Of a stretch of DNA of 64,000 nucleotides, positions 49,478-58,900 are shown one piece after another (position 1 is the first letter of the stretch; each line of letters starts with the position of its first letter). Location: contig JAEMBT020000003.1 in the NCBI GenBank assembly GCA_018873245.2, positions 2,145,843-2,209,842 of the forward strand, in the 5' to 3' direction. The DNA is from Archegozetes longisetosus (taxonomy: Eukaryota > Arthropoda > Arachnida > Sarcoptiformes > Trhypochthoniidae). Under the pieces are notes generated by a model that saw only the letters and a program-made list of their open reading frames with translations, had not been told where the DNA came from and did not search any database. The translations under genes and the position numbers were made by a program.

Positions 49478-49805
49478 TCGAGTCGATTTGAGTCTAGGAT
49501 ATTTGACTCGAATGCAGTCGAGTCGAGTCGAGTCGAGTCCAAGTCGAGTCCAGGTATAACTCAAATAGGTTTGAGGGATTTGAATTCGTTTTGAGCTGTA
49601 AAAATGTTCCATGATTTCAACATTCTGAAGCTTTCTAGAGCATCCTAGAAATCTGTAGAGTATTCTAGAAACTTATGGAATATCCGAGAAACTTATGTAA
49701 TCCATTAATATTAGTTGATTCGAGCTTTCAGGTAGGCTCGACGCGAGTCCAAATCAAATCGATTCGCGGTTTGGACAGACTCGACTCAATTTTTGCGAAA
49801 TATTA
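49478..49805. mobile_element. Possible MITE with (GAGTC)n ends
   Basis: The left end (49485-49550) is rich in the 5-mer GAGTC/CGAGT in tandem. The right part (49720-49785) carries the complementary GACTC units (CAGACTCGACTC). The middle has three related phrases (TCTAGAAA, CTTATG, TATCC/TATTC) repeated at about 30-bp steps (49630-49700). The opposing orientation of the 5-mer arrays suggests an inverted-repeat element; I cannot fix the ends. Confidence 0.4.
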
Positions 49806-50222
49806 AGTACAATTATACATTCTAGCGGCTGAATAATAGTTAAAGGAACATACCAAAACCCATAGACTGGTTTGTCGACCCACTTGTAGCCTGGGGCAGG
49901 ACATTCAATTAGGCGAAGGAACTTTTGAGATAGGTGAATCGCTTAGGAAGTTACGGGCTAAAAACCAATGAAATGTCACTAGCAAAAATACTTAACGATT
50001 TCATTTTAAAATATAAAATAATTGAGGATAAGCTGTAAACAAATATATATAAAAGCTTAGGAATTTAAACTTTTGAAAAGTTATATTATAAAATAAATAA
50101 GGCATACTCGAGTTATGTTAGTGCAAAATATTAAAAAATGCAATACTTCATCAATCTAACTCTTTGCCAGTGGATTCCAAAATCACGCAAATCCCATCTA
50201 ACGATTCTGCAGTACTTGAAAT

Positions 50223-50249
50223 CCCGGATATGTGCCGCGCATATCCGGG
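50223..50249. repeat. Perfect 10-bp stem hairpin
   Basis: CCCGGATATG pairs with CATATCCGGG around a 7-base loop (TGCCGCG). It is GC-rich in an AT-rich setting, so it is unlikely to be chance. No flanking terminator-like T-run. Confidence 0.6.
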
Positions 50250-50943
50250 GAAACAAAGAATGGTCATCACTCAACCGTTCTCAGACCACATTTGTACTGA
50301 CAGCAGTAGTATTAATACAAAACTGATTCGACACAGGATTTGATCGTCTACTAAAACGTAGATATATTTTGTAGCGGAGCGGTGCCGAGACTGAATTTGA
50401 CCTCGGATAAGCATGGGCTCTTCAGCTGAAATCCCCAGAGGACTAACAAGAAGTTCTTACGTGATGTAACTTCGGGATTCTAATGAATGATATATTGTTT
50501 AAAATATTTTATAAATTTATTTGATAATATGATTGCTTTCCGTGCTAATTTTAAGTTACCCTTTAAATCCTTTAATTTGCGTTATTTATGGGTTTATTTA
50601 CTGTTTGTTAGCTTACAATATCATATAAATGCAACAAATGCTTATTTAAAGTAAAAAATTTTATCTGTCTTGATTTTGCTTTTTATGCTCCGCCCATGTG
50701 GACGATCCTATGGACAAACTACCTATATATATAAACTAGTCTTGATGACCCGAGTTCATTGATTCCGCACTTGGGACCTAGGGCCTATCTACGAAAAGTT
50801 GAACCTAAGTTACCAAGCACCGGGCCCACGTCTATCATATTTGAAATATGAACTCTTCTTGGTATTCTAATCAAACTGATACCTTACATTTTGTTTTATA
50901 TTCAGTTCTTATGATACTTATGACATTGATAGTTATCCGACAG

Positions 50944-50969
50944 ATTCCATTCCATTCCATTCCATTCCT
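50944..50969. repeat. (ATTCC)n microsatellite
   Basis: About five tandem copies of ATTCC, ending in CTG. Confidence 0.8.
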
Positions 50970-51904
50970 GTTACATTTAAGCGCTTACTAATTTACAACT
51001 AGGAAAAATGCCATATCTTTTGAAAAAGCAAAAAGTAGCACAAAGTATTGTATATTTAAAATATCTCTAAGAGGCCTTTAAAGAGATATCCCTCGTTAGA
51101 ATTTTGAGGTTACACCGCGAAAGGTACCTTGTGAGACCAAGTGACCCTATATGTCGAACTACTTGAACTCGAATTTCCCCAAGGAACTTGTGTGTTAAAC
51201 AAAGTAAGAGCGCACTTGCTTCAATTAATAGGAGCTTTTACGAGATCTGTTGCCCACTGGTACCGCAGGAAGATGGCTCCGGTCGCAACCGCTAGCCTGT
51301 TCTGATCCTGCCCAAATCTACTTGTATTTTGGCTATGATTCTTGAATGAAATCATCGATTGACAAGATTCTTTTTATTTCTGAAGTAGGTCTTGTACTGT
51401 ATAATATATGACATGCTCCGTTAGAAAATGCGCTCAGATCGTTTTGGGCACCCTCCTTATCGGAAAGATTGACATCTCTGCTAAGCTTATTGGCTTTTTG
51501 TTGGGTCATCACATGGAAGTGTCGACCGTTACCATCAGCTCTTATTGGTCAATAAATTTTTATAATTGTTAATAATATGATGGATTGTACTTTTAGGCAT
51601 TTGACAGTAAAACGTTTCGTCTTTTGTTTGTGCTTTAAATAAAATGTCAAAATCCTTCTGCGCAACAGTTCTTGTTTAGAAGTTATAATTGGCACAAAAT
51701 TAATTGTAAGAAAATATAAATCCCATCGATTATAGCTTAATATGTGTCTTTCAAAATGATATATCATTTGATAAAAAATACTCTGAGATACAGTTTTGAT
51801 GCTCTAAAGTTTTCCGGGTTTTATGTAACACCCCGTTAGAAGAACTTTGGAAATATATAAATAATTATAAAAATTAATATTATTCTATTCCATTTCATTG
51901 CTAG

Positions 51905-52300
51905 TCACTATACGAGAAAGACAAAAAACCTGATGCAAAAATTGATTTCATAAAAGGTAATATAAATGAATTACTAGGATTTAAAAACACGGCTTATTAT
52001 GATAGTGTTCAAACATGTGAAAATCGACTGAATATTACAAATGGCATCATAGACTTTTAGTACATTATAGTGTTGTTGAGGATTCTCATATTTCAACTAG
52101 ACTTTATGAAAGAGAGAGTTCTAAGAGTAACAATTTGTACATTTGCATCAGCAAATCAAACAGGAAGCAAAATTGATAAAGAACCTATTAATAGAATATG
52201 GCTTCCAGTAAATAGCACACATACAAAAAGTGTTGGTCAAAATGATAATCTTATTGATCTCAATGGAGAAGGTATAACTGTTGTTTTAGAATGCTACTGA
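51905..52300 (+). pseudogene. Fragment resembling a Polinton/adintovirus-associated structural protein
   Basis: Two coding-like pieces in different frames lie in order. The first (about 51912-52059) contains INELLGFKNTAYYDS and CENRLNITNGI. The second (about 52090-52300) contains NRIWLPVNSTHTKS, then QNDNLIDLNGEGITVVLE. The LLGF strand, a WLPVN segment and a closing DQ-DNLIDLNGE-type strand are what I recall from a protein repeatedly found with Polinton/Maverick-type elements. That is memory-based and uncertain. The first piece ends in a stop before the second begins. No polymerase, integrase or ATPase of such an element is nearby. Confidence 0.35.
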
Positions 52301-53095
52301 AAGTGTCATGAGCTTCGCGAATCTTATGAAATTTCATATTCAAATACATTAAGCGTGACAACACGTAATAAAAAATTGATTTAAATATTAATATGAAGTG
52401 GATTAAATAAGCATTAATGACAAAAATTTGAAACAATTAACCTCATATTGCAACATAGAATCGTAGTACAACACAATTTCGTAACATTAATACAACTATT
52501 GTAACTATAGGACCTATTTTATTTTGGTAATATGAGGTAAAAGACCCAAATACATACTTGTCGATCACTCTTATAGGAAGATTTCGACCCAAATTTAGGG
52601 TAGTGGCTTAACAAGTTTTAACCAATAGTAGAGAAAGAGGAGTTATTTTTGTTAGGCAATAGTTGGGAGTGGGAATACTTCTGAATAAATAATCCTGATT
52701 ATGTCTGGTCCCTACTTGTGATTTATGTTCATCTGTGGGAAAGTGAGGTTAAGAGTGAAGAAAGAGAATAAGTCAAAATCCCTTGCAATATCTAATGTAT
52801 CATTCATGTTCAAACACAATGATAGCATCACATACAAAAAGATTTAATAATTAATATGCTAATTAATTATTAATACATTCACATTTATGCATAATTAAAG
52901 TATTTCATGTGACATATACATTCAATGTCAAACACTATGTCGTATCCTATCAAGCTGGTTTATGTACGGTTTAATTATATTTTTATATTTGATTATGCTT
53001 AAAATAAATAGATATAGGATTAAATAAGCATTACAACTTGAAATTATTATTAAAAGTTACAAGAATGTAAGAAATTTCAATACATATATTTATGT
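52301..53095. other. AT-rich stretch 3' of the M15-like gene
   Basis: No gene recognised. AT-rich with short repeats of TTAATTATTAAT type near 52845-52880. The 3' UTR of the minus-strand gene should lie at its right edge, but no AATAAA was seen there. Confidence 0.4.
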
Positions 53096-53554
53096 TTAAC
53101 AAAATGTAATGTCCCAATGATTTTTGCCCGTTTCACTACAAAATACAAATCCTGAAGGGCTTTTATTTTGAGATATACAATCAGTGCGTGTATGAATTTT
53201 CGGCCATTTTTCAATATAACTGTTAACGCATGAATTCAAAGCGATGTCTAATTTCCACCCGTTCGCATGACTACAACTACCTGCTGCATGTCCAGTTTCC
53301 GTACCACCAGTGATTGTAACAGCGCAACCCGAATCGTGTTTGAAGGCAATAATACCGTTGATTGTTGCAGCTTGAACTCCATCAAGAGATGTACATTGAG
53401 CGTTGCTTTTATCATGGCAGTTTCCTGATGAATGAACAGTAATTCCTGCAGCAGTTAACTGAGCCATCGCCTCAGCATTTGTTAATGCCCATGTTTTTGA
53501 AATTCCGACTGTGAATAATAAAGAAATAAACAAAATTTGGCGCATATTCACCAA
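53096..53554 (-). CDS. Secreted M15-peptidase-like protein, possible lateral gene transfer
   Basis: Single-exon ORF of 152 residues. A signal peptide (residues 1 to about 23, hydrophobic core ILFISLLFTVG) precedes the mature domain. It contains AAGITVHSSGNC, then SLDGVQAATINGIIAFK, ITGGTETGHAAGSC directly followed by SHANGWKLDI, and a closing GKNHWDITFC. The SHxxGxxxD plus C-terminal HW pattern corresponds to the zinc ligands (His, Asp, His) of the D,D-carboxypeptidase/hedgehog fold (family M15). Eight Cys suggest disulphides, fitting secretion. The closest relatives I recall are bacterial and fungal, so lateral transfer is likely. It would cleave peptide stems of bacterial cell wall if active, which is an inference. 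Its own TATA box (53633-53640) and absence of introns support an expressed, acquired gene. Neighbours are transposon relics. Confidence 0.75.
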   Translation of the reverse strand: MVNMRQILFISLLFTVGISKTWALTNAEAMAQLTAAGITVHSSGNCHDKSNAQCTSLDGVQAATINGIIAFKHDSGCAVTITGGTETGHAAGSCSHANGWKLDIALNSCVNSYIEKWPKIHTRTDCISQNKSPSGFVFCSETGKNHWDITFC

Positions 53555-53632
53555 AAGTATTGTATATTTATTGAACGTATTAATTATTAATGTTATTAAA
53601 TAGTTGAATACAACAACTTTGTGAAACCACTA

Positions 53633-53640
53633 CTTATATA
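53633..53640 (-). promoter_or_regulatory. TATA box of the M15-like gene
   Basis: TATATAAG on the minus strand lies about 79 bases before the ATG. This would give a start site near 53605 and a 5' UTR of about 50 nt, a standard eukaryotic spacing. Confidence 0.55.
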
Positions 53641-53952
53641 GTCTCAAGGAAATGTGATAATAATTAAAAAGGATATTTCTAATCTAATAGGGTGTTTCTT
53701 CGATTTTTACTACCAAAATAGCTGCAATATTTTTTAGCAACATTAAAAAGAGATAACTCATAAGTCATCTTAAAGTATATTTAATAAATATTTCTCTCTA
53801 TATAAATATATTTATATATAAGGTATCTCTTTCATTTGTTTATGCATTTTCTTAATCTTAAGCATAAACTTTATAATACGAAACAAAGAAATACTACATT
53901 CTTTTTAATGCTAAGCACTTCTTTGATGTCACTGATCAAATGTGATTAAGAT

Positions 53953-54130
53953 TAGGGTAGCCAGCTTAGTTAGGTTAAAAGTCGGAATAGAATTATTCAA
54001 AATCGGGACATTTTAAAGATGAATTAAAAGTATGTGTTATTTATTTAATTCTCGCAGGAGCAAACGACTTTTGGGGTAAAATTTAGTCTACACAATCTCG
54101 ACCAAACCTTGACATCTGGTCACTCTTAAG
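53953..54130. mobile_element. Short MITE with imperfect ends
   Basis: Ends are TTAGGGTAGCCAGC on the left and, as complement, TTAAGAGTGACCAGAT on the right. The inside contains GGGACATTTT. The (G)GGTGACCAGATGTC...GGGACA phrase is a recurrent MITE end in animal genomes. About 178 bp, no ORF. Confidence 0.45.
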
Positions 54131-54210
54131 ATTTTGAAATTAACGTAAAAACAATTATGACTTTTATAATCTATAATAAAATTTTAAAATTATTATTTTT
54201 ATACGGATAG

Positions 54211-54478
54211 TGATATACAGGTGGTGAGGCCAGTAGAAGCCGAGAGGATCTAGGCCCAACTCAACTCAAATCCAGTCCAAATTTAGACTAGTTATTAAAT
54301 TAAAACAAAAACTTATTTTAATAGAATTGAACTATACTCAAGTTTCAATCACTGTATGATAGTATTACTGTTTCAGAATTGTATTGATGTAGCATTAAAC
54401 TTCGTGTTTTTTATATAACTTTAGATCTTTTGCCCCCTCACTCAAAAATTTTTTGCCTTGGCCACTAGTGGTATATCA
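54211..54478. mobile_element. Possible MITE with TGATATAC ends
   Basis: Left TGATATACAGGTGGTGAGGCC and right complement TGATATACCACTAGTGGCCAAGG share their outer 8 bases and a following GGCCA. About 268 bp without an ORF. The inner parts of the ends diverge, so this is tentative. Confidence 0.35.
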
Positions 54479-55179
54479 TTAAATTATATGCCTAAATCAT
54501 TGTATAAATAATAAATGATTATATATTAAGTAATTTTTAATAATAAAATTGAAAGAACACTCTATATTTCAATGTGATAAACAAGAAAAAATAACCTAAT
54601 CTTTAGGTTTATCTTAAAAATTTTATTTACACGTTTTAGTGAACTTTTGCAGATGTGTCTTAATTTTATACCTAATAATGCGTAAGATATTGCCAACAAT
54701 TTAATTTTGCAACTGGACTTTGTATTTTCATATTTCGATTGTTTATATTATGTCCACAATTATAGGATTTTATGCCGGATTTACATGAACTGACAAGAAG
54801 TTCTGATAATCATATGCTTTACCCATAGTTTTTTCAATGAAATATTTCTTTTTTCGTTGTTTTTGTTTAAAAAATGTATAAAATTGTTTTAAAATATATC
54901 TTTTTGCCTAAAATTCATGTTTGGAATTATAGAATGTGTCTGTCGGGGATGGGCGCATATACTACTGTTGAGAAATATCTAAAATACTTATTTTGAAAGA
55001 TAAAGATGAAACATTATTACCAGCAATTTATTGAATGCGATCGAGATACAGTGGACTACAACATATACTGTTTGAACTTTTGAATAAAAAAATCCCGCTA
55101 CATTTCTTTACATTAATTCATTTTCGTACATTACCCTCCCTTTAAGCAGACTAACGTAGTCTAACTCCCATTCGGAAAA

Positions 55180-55340
55180 CTAACTCGAGCCCTTTAACAG
55201 AGTGAGTCTTTCGAGGCGGTAGGGCGGATCATATACTTGGACCAGAGGCGGTTATAATCTTGAACATAAAGAAGTGCAGCGACTACAAGACCGTCCCAAG
55301 GTTCGACCCGCTGACCACTACGCCCCAGTGACCCTCCATT
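55180..55340 (-). repeat. Possible tRNA-derived SINE fragment
   Basis: On the minus strand GGGGCGTAGTGGTCAGCGGG contains TAGTGGTCAGC (55310-55320), a good pol III A box of the tRNA type, followed by GGTCGAACC. The segment is much less AT-rich than its surroundings. B-box spacing is not canonical and no A-tail was seen. Confidence 0.3.
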
Positions 55341-55369
55341 TTTGTTTACCCTTGATCAAAATAATCAAC

Positions 55370-55837
55370 GGTCATTCTACAGTATATGCCACCCCTGGAC
55401 CTACTAGAGTATGTCATCACTTCAAGCATTAATTAAACTCCCCATCTTAGAGCCCCAATTCGTACATTTTTATTGAATATTATGTATACAAATAAATAAC
55501 CAGATCAATGCTTTAAAAATATAAATACAATTTAATACAATTAAAGCTTCCTATTGCAGTACGCTGAAAAAAGTTAAATAATACATTGCATTTTAATTTC
55601 TTCAAAAATTGCAGAAAATATCCGCGTATTATTGTAAATTTCTACAACGTTTTAGACCTAACCTAGTCTATCCAGAACAGATCTAACATATCCAAACCTA
55701 GCCTAACCTGTCGAAACCAGACCTAACCTACGTACTGACCTAAACAACTTAATCCGCATAACCCACTTAATCAACCTAACCTGATAGGTAATATATACTA
55801 TAGTAAGTCCAAGGGTGGCGTATACTGTAGAATGACC
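55370..55837. mobile_element. MITE with about 45-bp inverted ends and internal CCTAACCT repeats
   Basis: Left GGTCATTCTACAGTATATGC and the right complement (GGTCATTCTACAGTATACGC) match with few changes, and both continue CACCC(C/T)TGGAC(C/T)TACTA. The interior (about 55655-55785) holds degenerate repeats of (A)CCTAACCT. 468 bp, no ORF, no clear target duplication. Confidence 0.7.
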
Positions 55838-55983
55838 AAATATTCAATTTATAGTCTTAACTGTGCTTTACAAAGATTCCCGAGTGACAATTTCAGATTT
55901 TAATGAAATTCACATCATATTTACTACTTTAGAACTATTATGAATAATGAGCAACTGACACTAAATTTTACACTTATTATCAA

Positions 55984-58900
55984 CTATTTAAATTTTTTTA
56001 TAATCGAATTAATAGTTTTGATAGCTTTAGAACCACTTTCAGCAGCGCTTTCAATATTTTTCATGACTTTAGCACCCTTTTCAGTCGCGTTTTCAATATT
56101 TTCGATAATTTTAGTACTTTTTTCAGTCACGTTTTCAATATTTTTAATCATATTTTCAACCACAGCGGTGCTTTTATGAATGTCTTTAGAAGCAACCTGT
56201 GGCTTCAAAGACGCGATATGATCGAGCATTCGGTTAGTTTCAGCGACTGATTTAAGCCAAATTTCAGAATTCTTTACGCGAGTGTCTTGATCGAATTTAA
56301 CTCCATTGTGGATGTCGCAGAATGAATCATTATCCATTGAATAAAGAGTGTGCGTAGATAAATCAATATTCACTTCTTTATCTGCAAGAAGTTTTCTGAG
56401 AGCAGGCCAAGTCTCATTCTGTCTATAAGAAATACCTCCTGTGTTGGTAAAACAGAATACAATATTTTCACTGGCGCTTTCATGAAAAAGTGCTAACAGC
56501 TCTTTAATGCAAAACTTATAGATGACTTTAAGTTGCGATTTGTTTGATTTCAGTAAAATACATATGCCGTGCAAATCTTCAAAATTAGCTAAGTACTTCA
56601 GAATTAAGTCAAAATTTTTCTTGTCCTGTTTTTTACTACGAGTATCCCCAATACCTGGAGTATCGATAAGTTTGACAAGAGTATCGCCCCATTCAAGCAT
56701 ATAAGCTTTTGGCTCTTCAGTCTTCGAATATTCAGTAACTTCATTATTAGTAGTTTCTTCATTTACATTTTGATTAGCCTTCATATTGAGTTGTTCTGCT
56801 TCTTCAAACGACGCGCATCTCATATACTCAACAATTGCGTTAATGCAAGTCGTTTTTCCTACATTAGGTTCGCCAAGAAATAGAATATTAATTTCTTTAA
56901 TTGATTTAATTGATTCTAATAATTTGATTGGAGTATTTTCTGATAGTTGAACGAAGTCATTGCCATGTTTTTCACTGTTGCATTTGAACTCAAATGTTGT
57001 ATGTGGTGCACGACCACATGAACAGTAAAAGAAACCATCAAAACCATGTTCAATATTCTGATTGCACTTCCAACAAGTCCAAATATAATCTTTATTTTCA
57101 CGGTCACCTACAAGTAATGATAGAAATTTTATTTTTGTTGATAAACAATTTCACATTGATATCCGTATCGCTTTTAATTTTTATAAGTACTGGAGTGGAA
57201 AACAAGTCTCTTAATTACTTTTTTCTGTTTTAAGCGCAATCCCGCGGCATTATAAATTTGTTGTACTAAGAGAACAATTGTAACTAAGGAATGTTTTAAA
57301 TGTGGGGACTTATCGGGTCGAGACCTGAGAACTTGTTCCTCATGGCAAAAAGTAGTGATGATTCGCTCTAAAAATTTTCGTTTGACTTTCTTCAGCTCAA
57401 GCTTATTTAGAGTTTTATTCATTTAGCTTTCTTTAACCATAACTTTTTATATTTTGGTTAAATTTAACCTTCACTTTTCTGAACTTATTTCGTTCAACTT
57501 TGTTTGACTTTAACTTTTAAACTTTATGATTGACTTTGACTTTGGTTTTTTCTAACTTAAAAAGTTATAATGTACTTATTGCTGTTTTAAAATAAAGCAT
57601 AATATAATACTGGTTTCATAGTTTGAATGCTTCATATAGACATATTGTGCAATTTGAAACTTTAAATATGAGTCATGAGTCTATTTATTGGCAGTTTTCA
57701 TTTAGGTTTGATTTAACATTTTAGTATGACATTCGCTTTATCTTATATTTGGCTTTTCGTTCTTTCATTTGACTTTCTTTAGCTATCATTTTTAAGAAAT
57801 AGTTCTTTTTGACTTTGACTTGAGCTTTCAAAACCTGACTATCATTAGCGAAAAGTTTGCATTTTTCGAACTTCAACAATAGTATTGAAACGTCTTTTGA
57901 AAAGTTGAAAGTTTACTAAAATTGACGTTGAAATTAAAGAATAAAACTTTTTATATACGACTACCTGGACATCGCAACTCTATAGCTACACTTTTAGTAG
58001 GCTTATGTGAAGCTAGTTTCATGACTTGTCTACTTCTTGCGAGGCATAATGATTCTTGTATTATATTTTCTGAAAATACATCAAAATTGATATATTTTCC
58101 ATTCTTGTAGTGGCAAATCCGAATTCCTTCTCCAACTCCTTCTTTAACAGCAACTTCGGGACGAACATCTAAGTCGACAGCTATAAATGTTGTTTTTGAT
58201 TGTTCGTTTTCTGATGTTTGCCCATCAATGGACTCTTTATGAGCTGATCTCAACAGTGTAAAAAATAGATGTCTATTGCTACTCAATGATTGCTGACTAG
58301 ACTGTTCTTGTTTATCGCTAAAATAAAACACATAAATGTGACCAGTTTCGTTCTTCATTTTTTCAGATTCGAGGGAACACCAATATAGGAAACTCCTTCA
58401 TTTATGATAGATTTTGCAAAATTTATTTTCTCCACAACGTTATGGTAGCTGCTCATTATATATCGAACTTTTTTCTACAGAATAATCTCCAGACTCATAT
58501 TCATTACGGATAGCATCAAGCTCATCAGCAGCCGATTTTTCACTGCGAACGTTGACTAATGTCTTAGATAATTTTGATCTTAGGCTAGCTTCTGCAGCTT
58601 CTAACTCAATACTTGTTTGGCTCACTTTCTCAATATGTTCGGGGTGAACACAAAAGCTGTACTTTTTCATATCACTATAGAGATAATTTATTTGCTGTTT
58701 GACTATTGAAATATCATCAAAAACTCCCACTAAACGAACGATCTCTTGCTCATCAGGTTTTTTTAGTAAGTCGATCAATATTTTTGTTAATATTTAAGTA
58801 CTTTTCCAAAGTAGACAATGGAACCATTATGTATTGAAGTGGTTTACCTATTAATCGGAATAGTTTTCTTATAACTTAAAAATACAGTTCATATTCGTTA

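Larger units (their letters stand above)
49806..51904. other. Unassigned stretch with higher GC patches
   Basis: No gene recognised. Patches at 50330-50460, 50740-50850 and 51060-51340 are clearly less AT-rich than their surroundings and contain short coding-like runs in several frames. I could not match them to rRNA, tRNA or a transposase. Also here are a hairpin (50223-50249) and an ATTCC repeat (50944-50969). Confidence 0.35.

Noticed and set aside
50330..51340. Less AT-rich patches considered as rRNA or tRNA fragments
   Set aside because: No recognisable conserved rRNA stretch or complete tRNA cloverleaf could be found.
55940..56179. Plus-strand hydrophobic ORF with repeats
   Set aside because: Reverse reading of the 42-bp tandem repeats at the GTPase C-terminus; no independent support.
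56916..57107. Minus-strand ORF of 63 codons
   Set aside because: Wrong frame of exon 3 of the fusion gene; the correct frame shows the zinc ribbon and P-loop.
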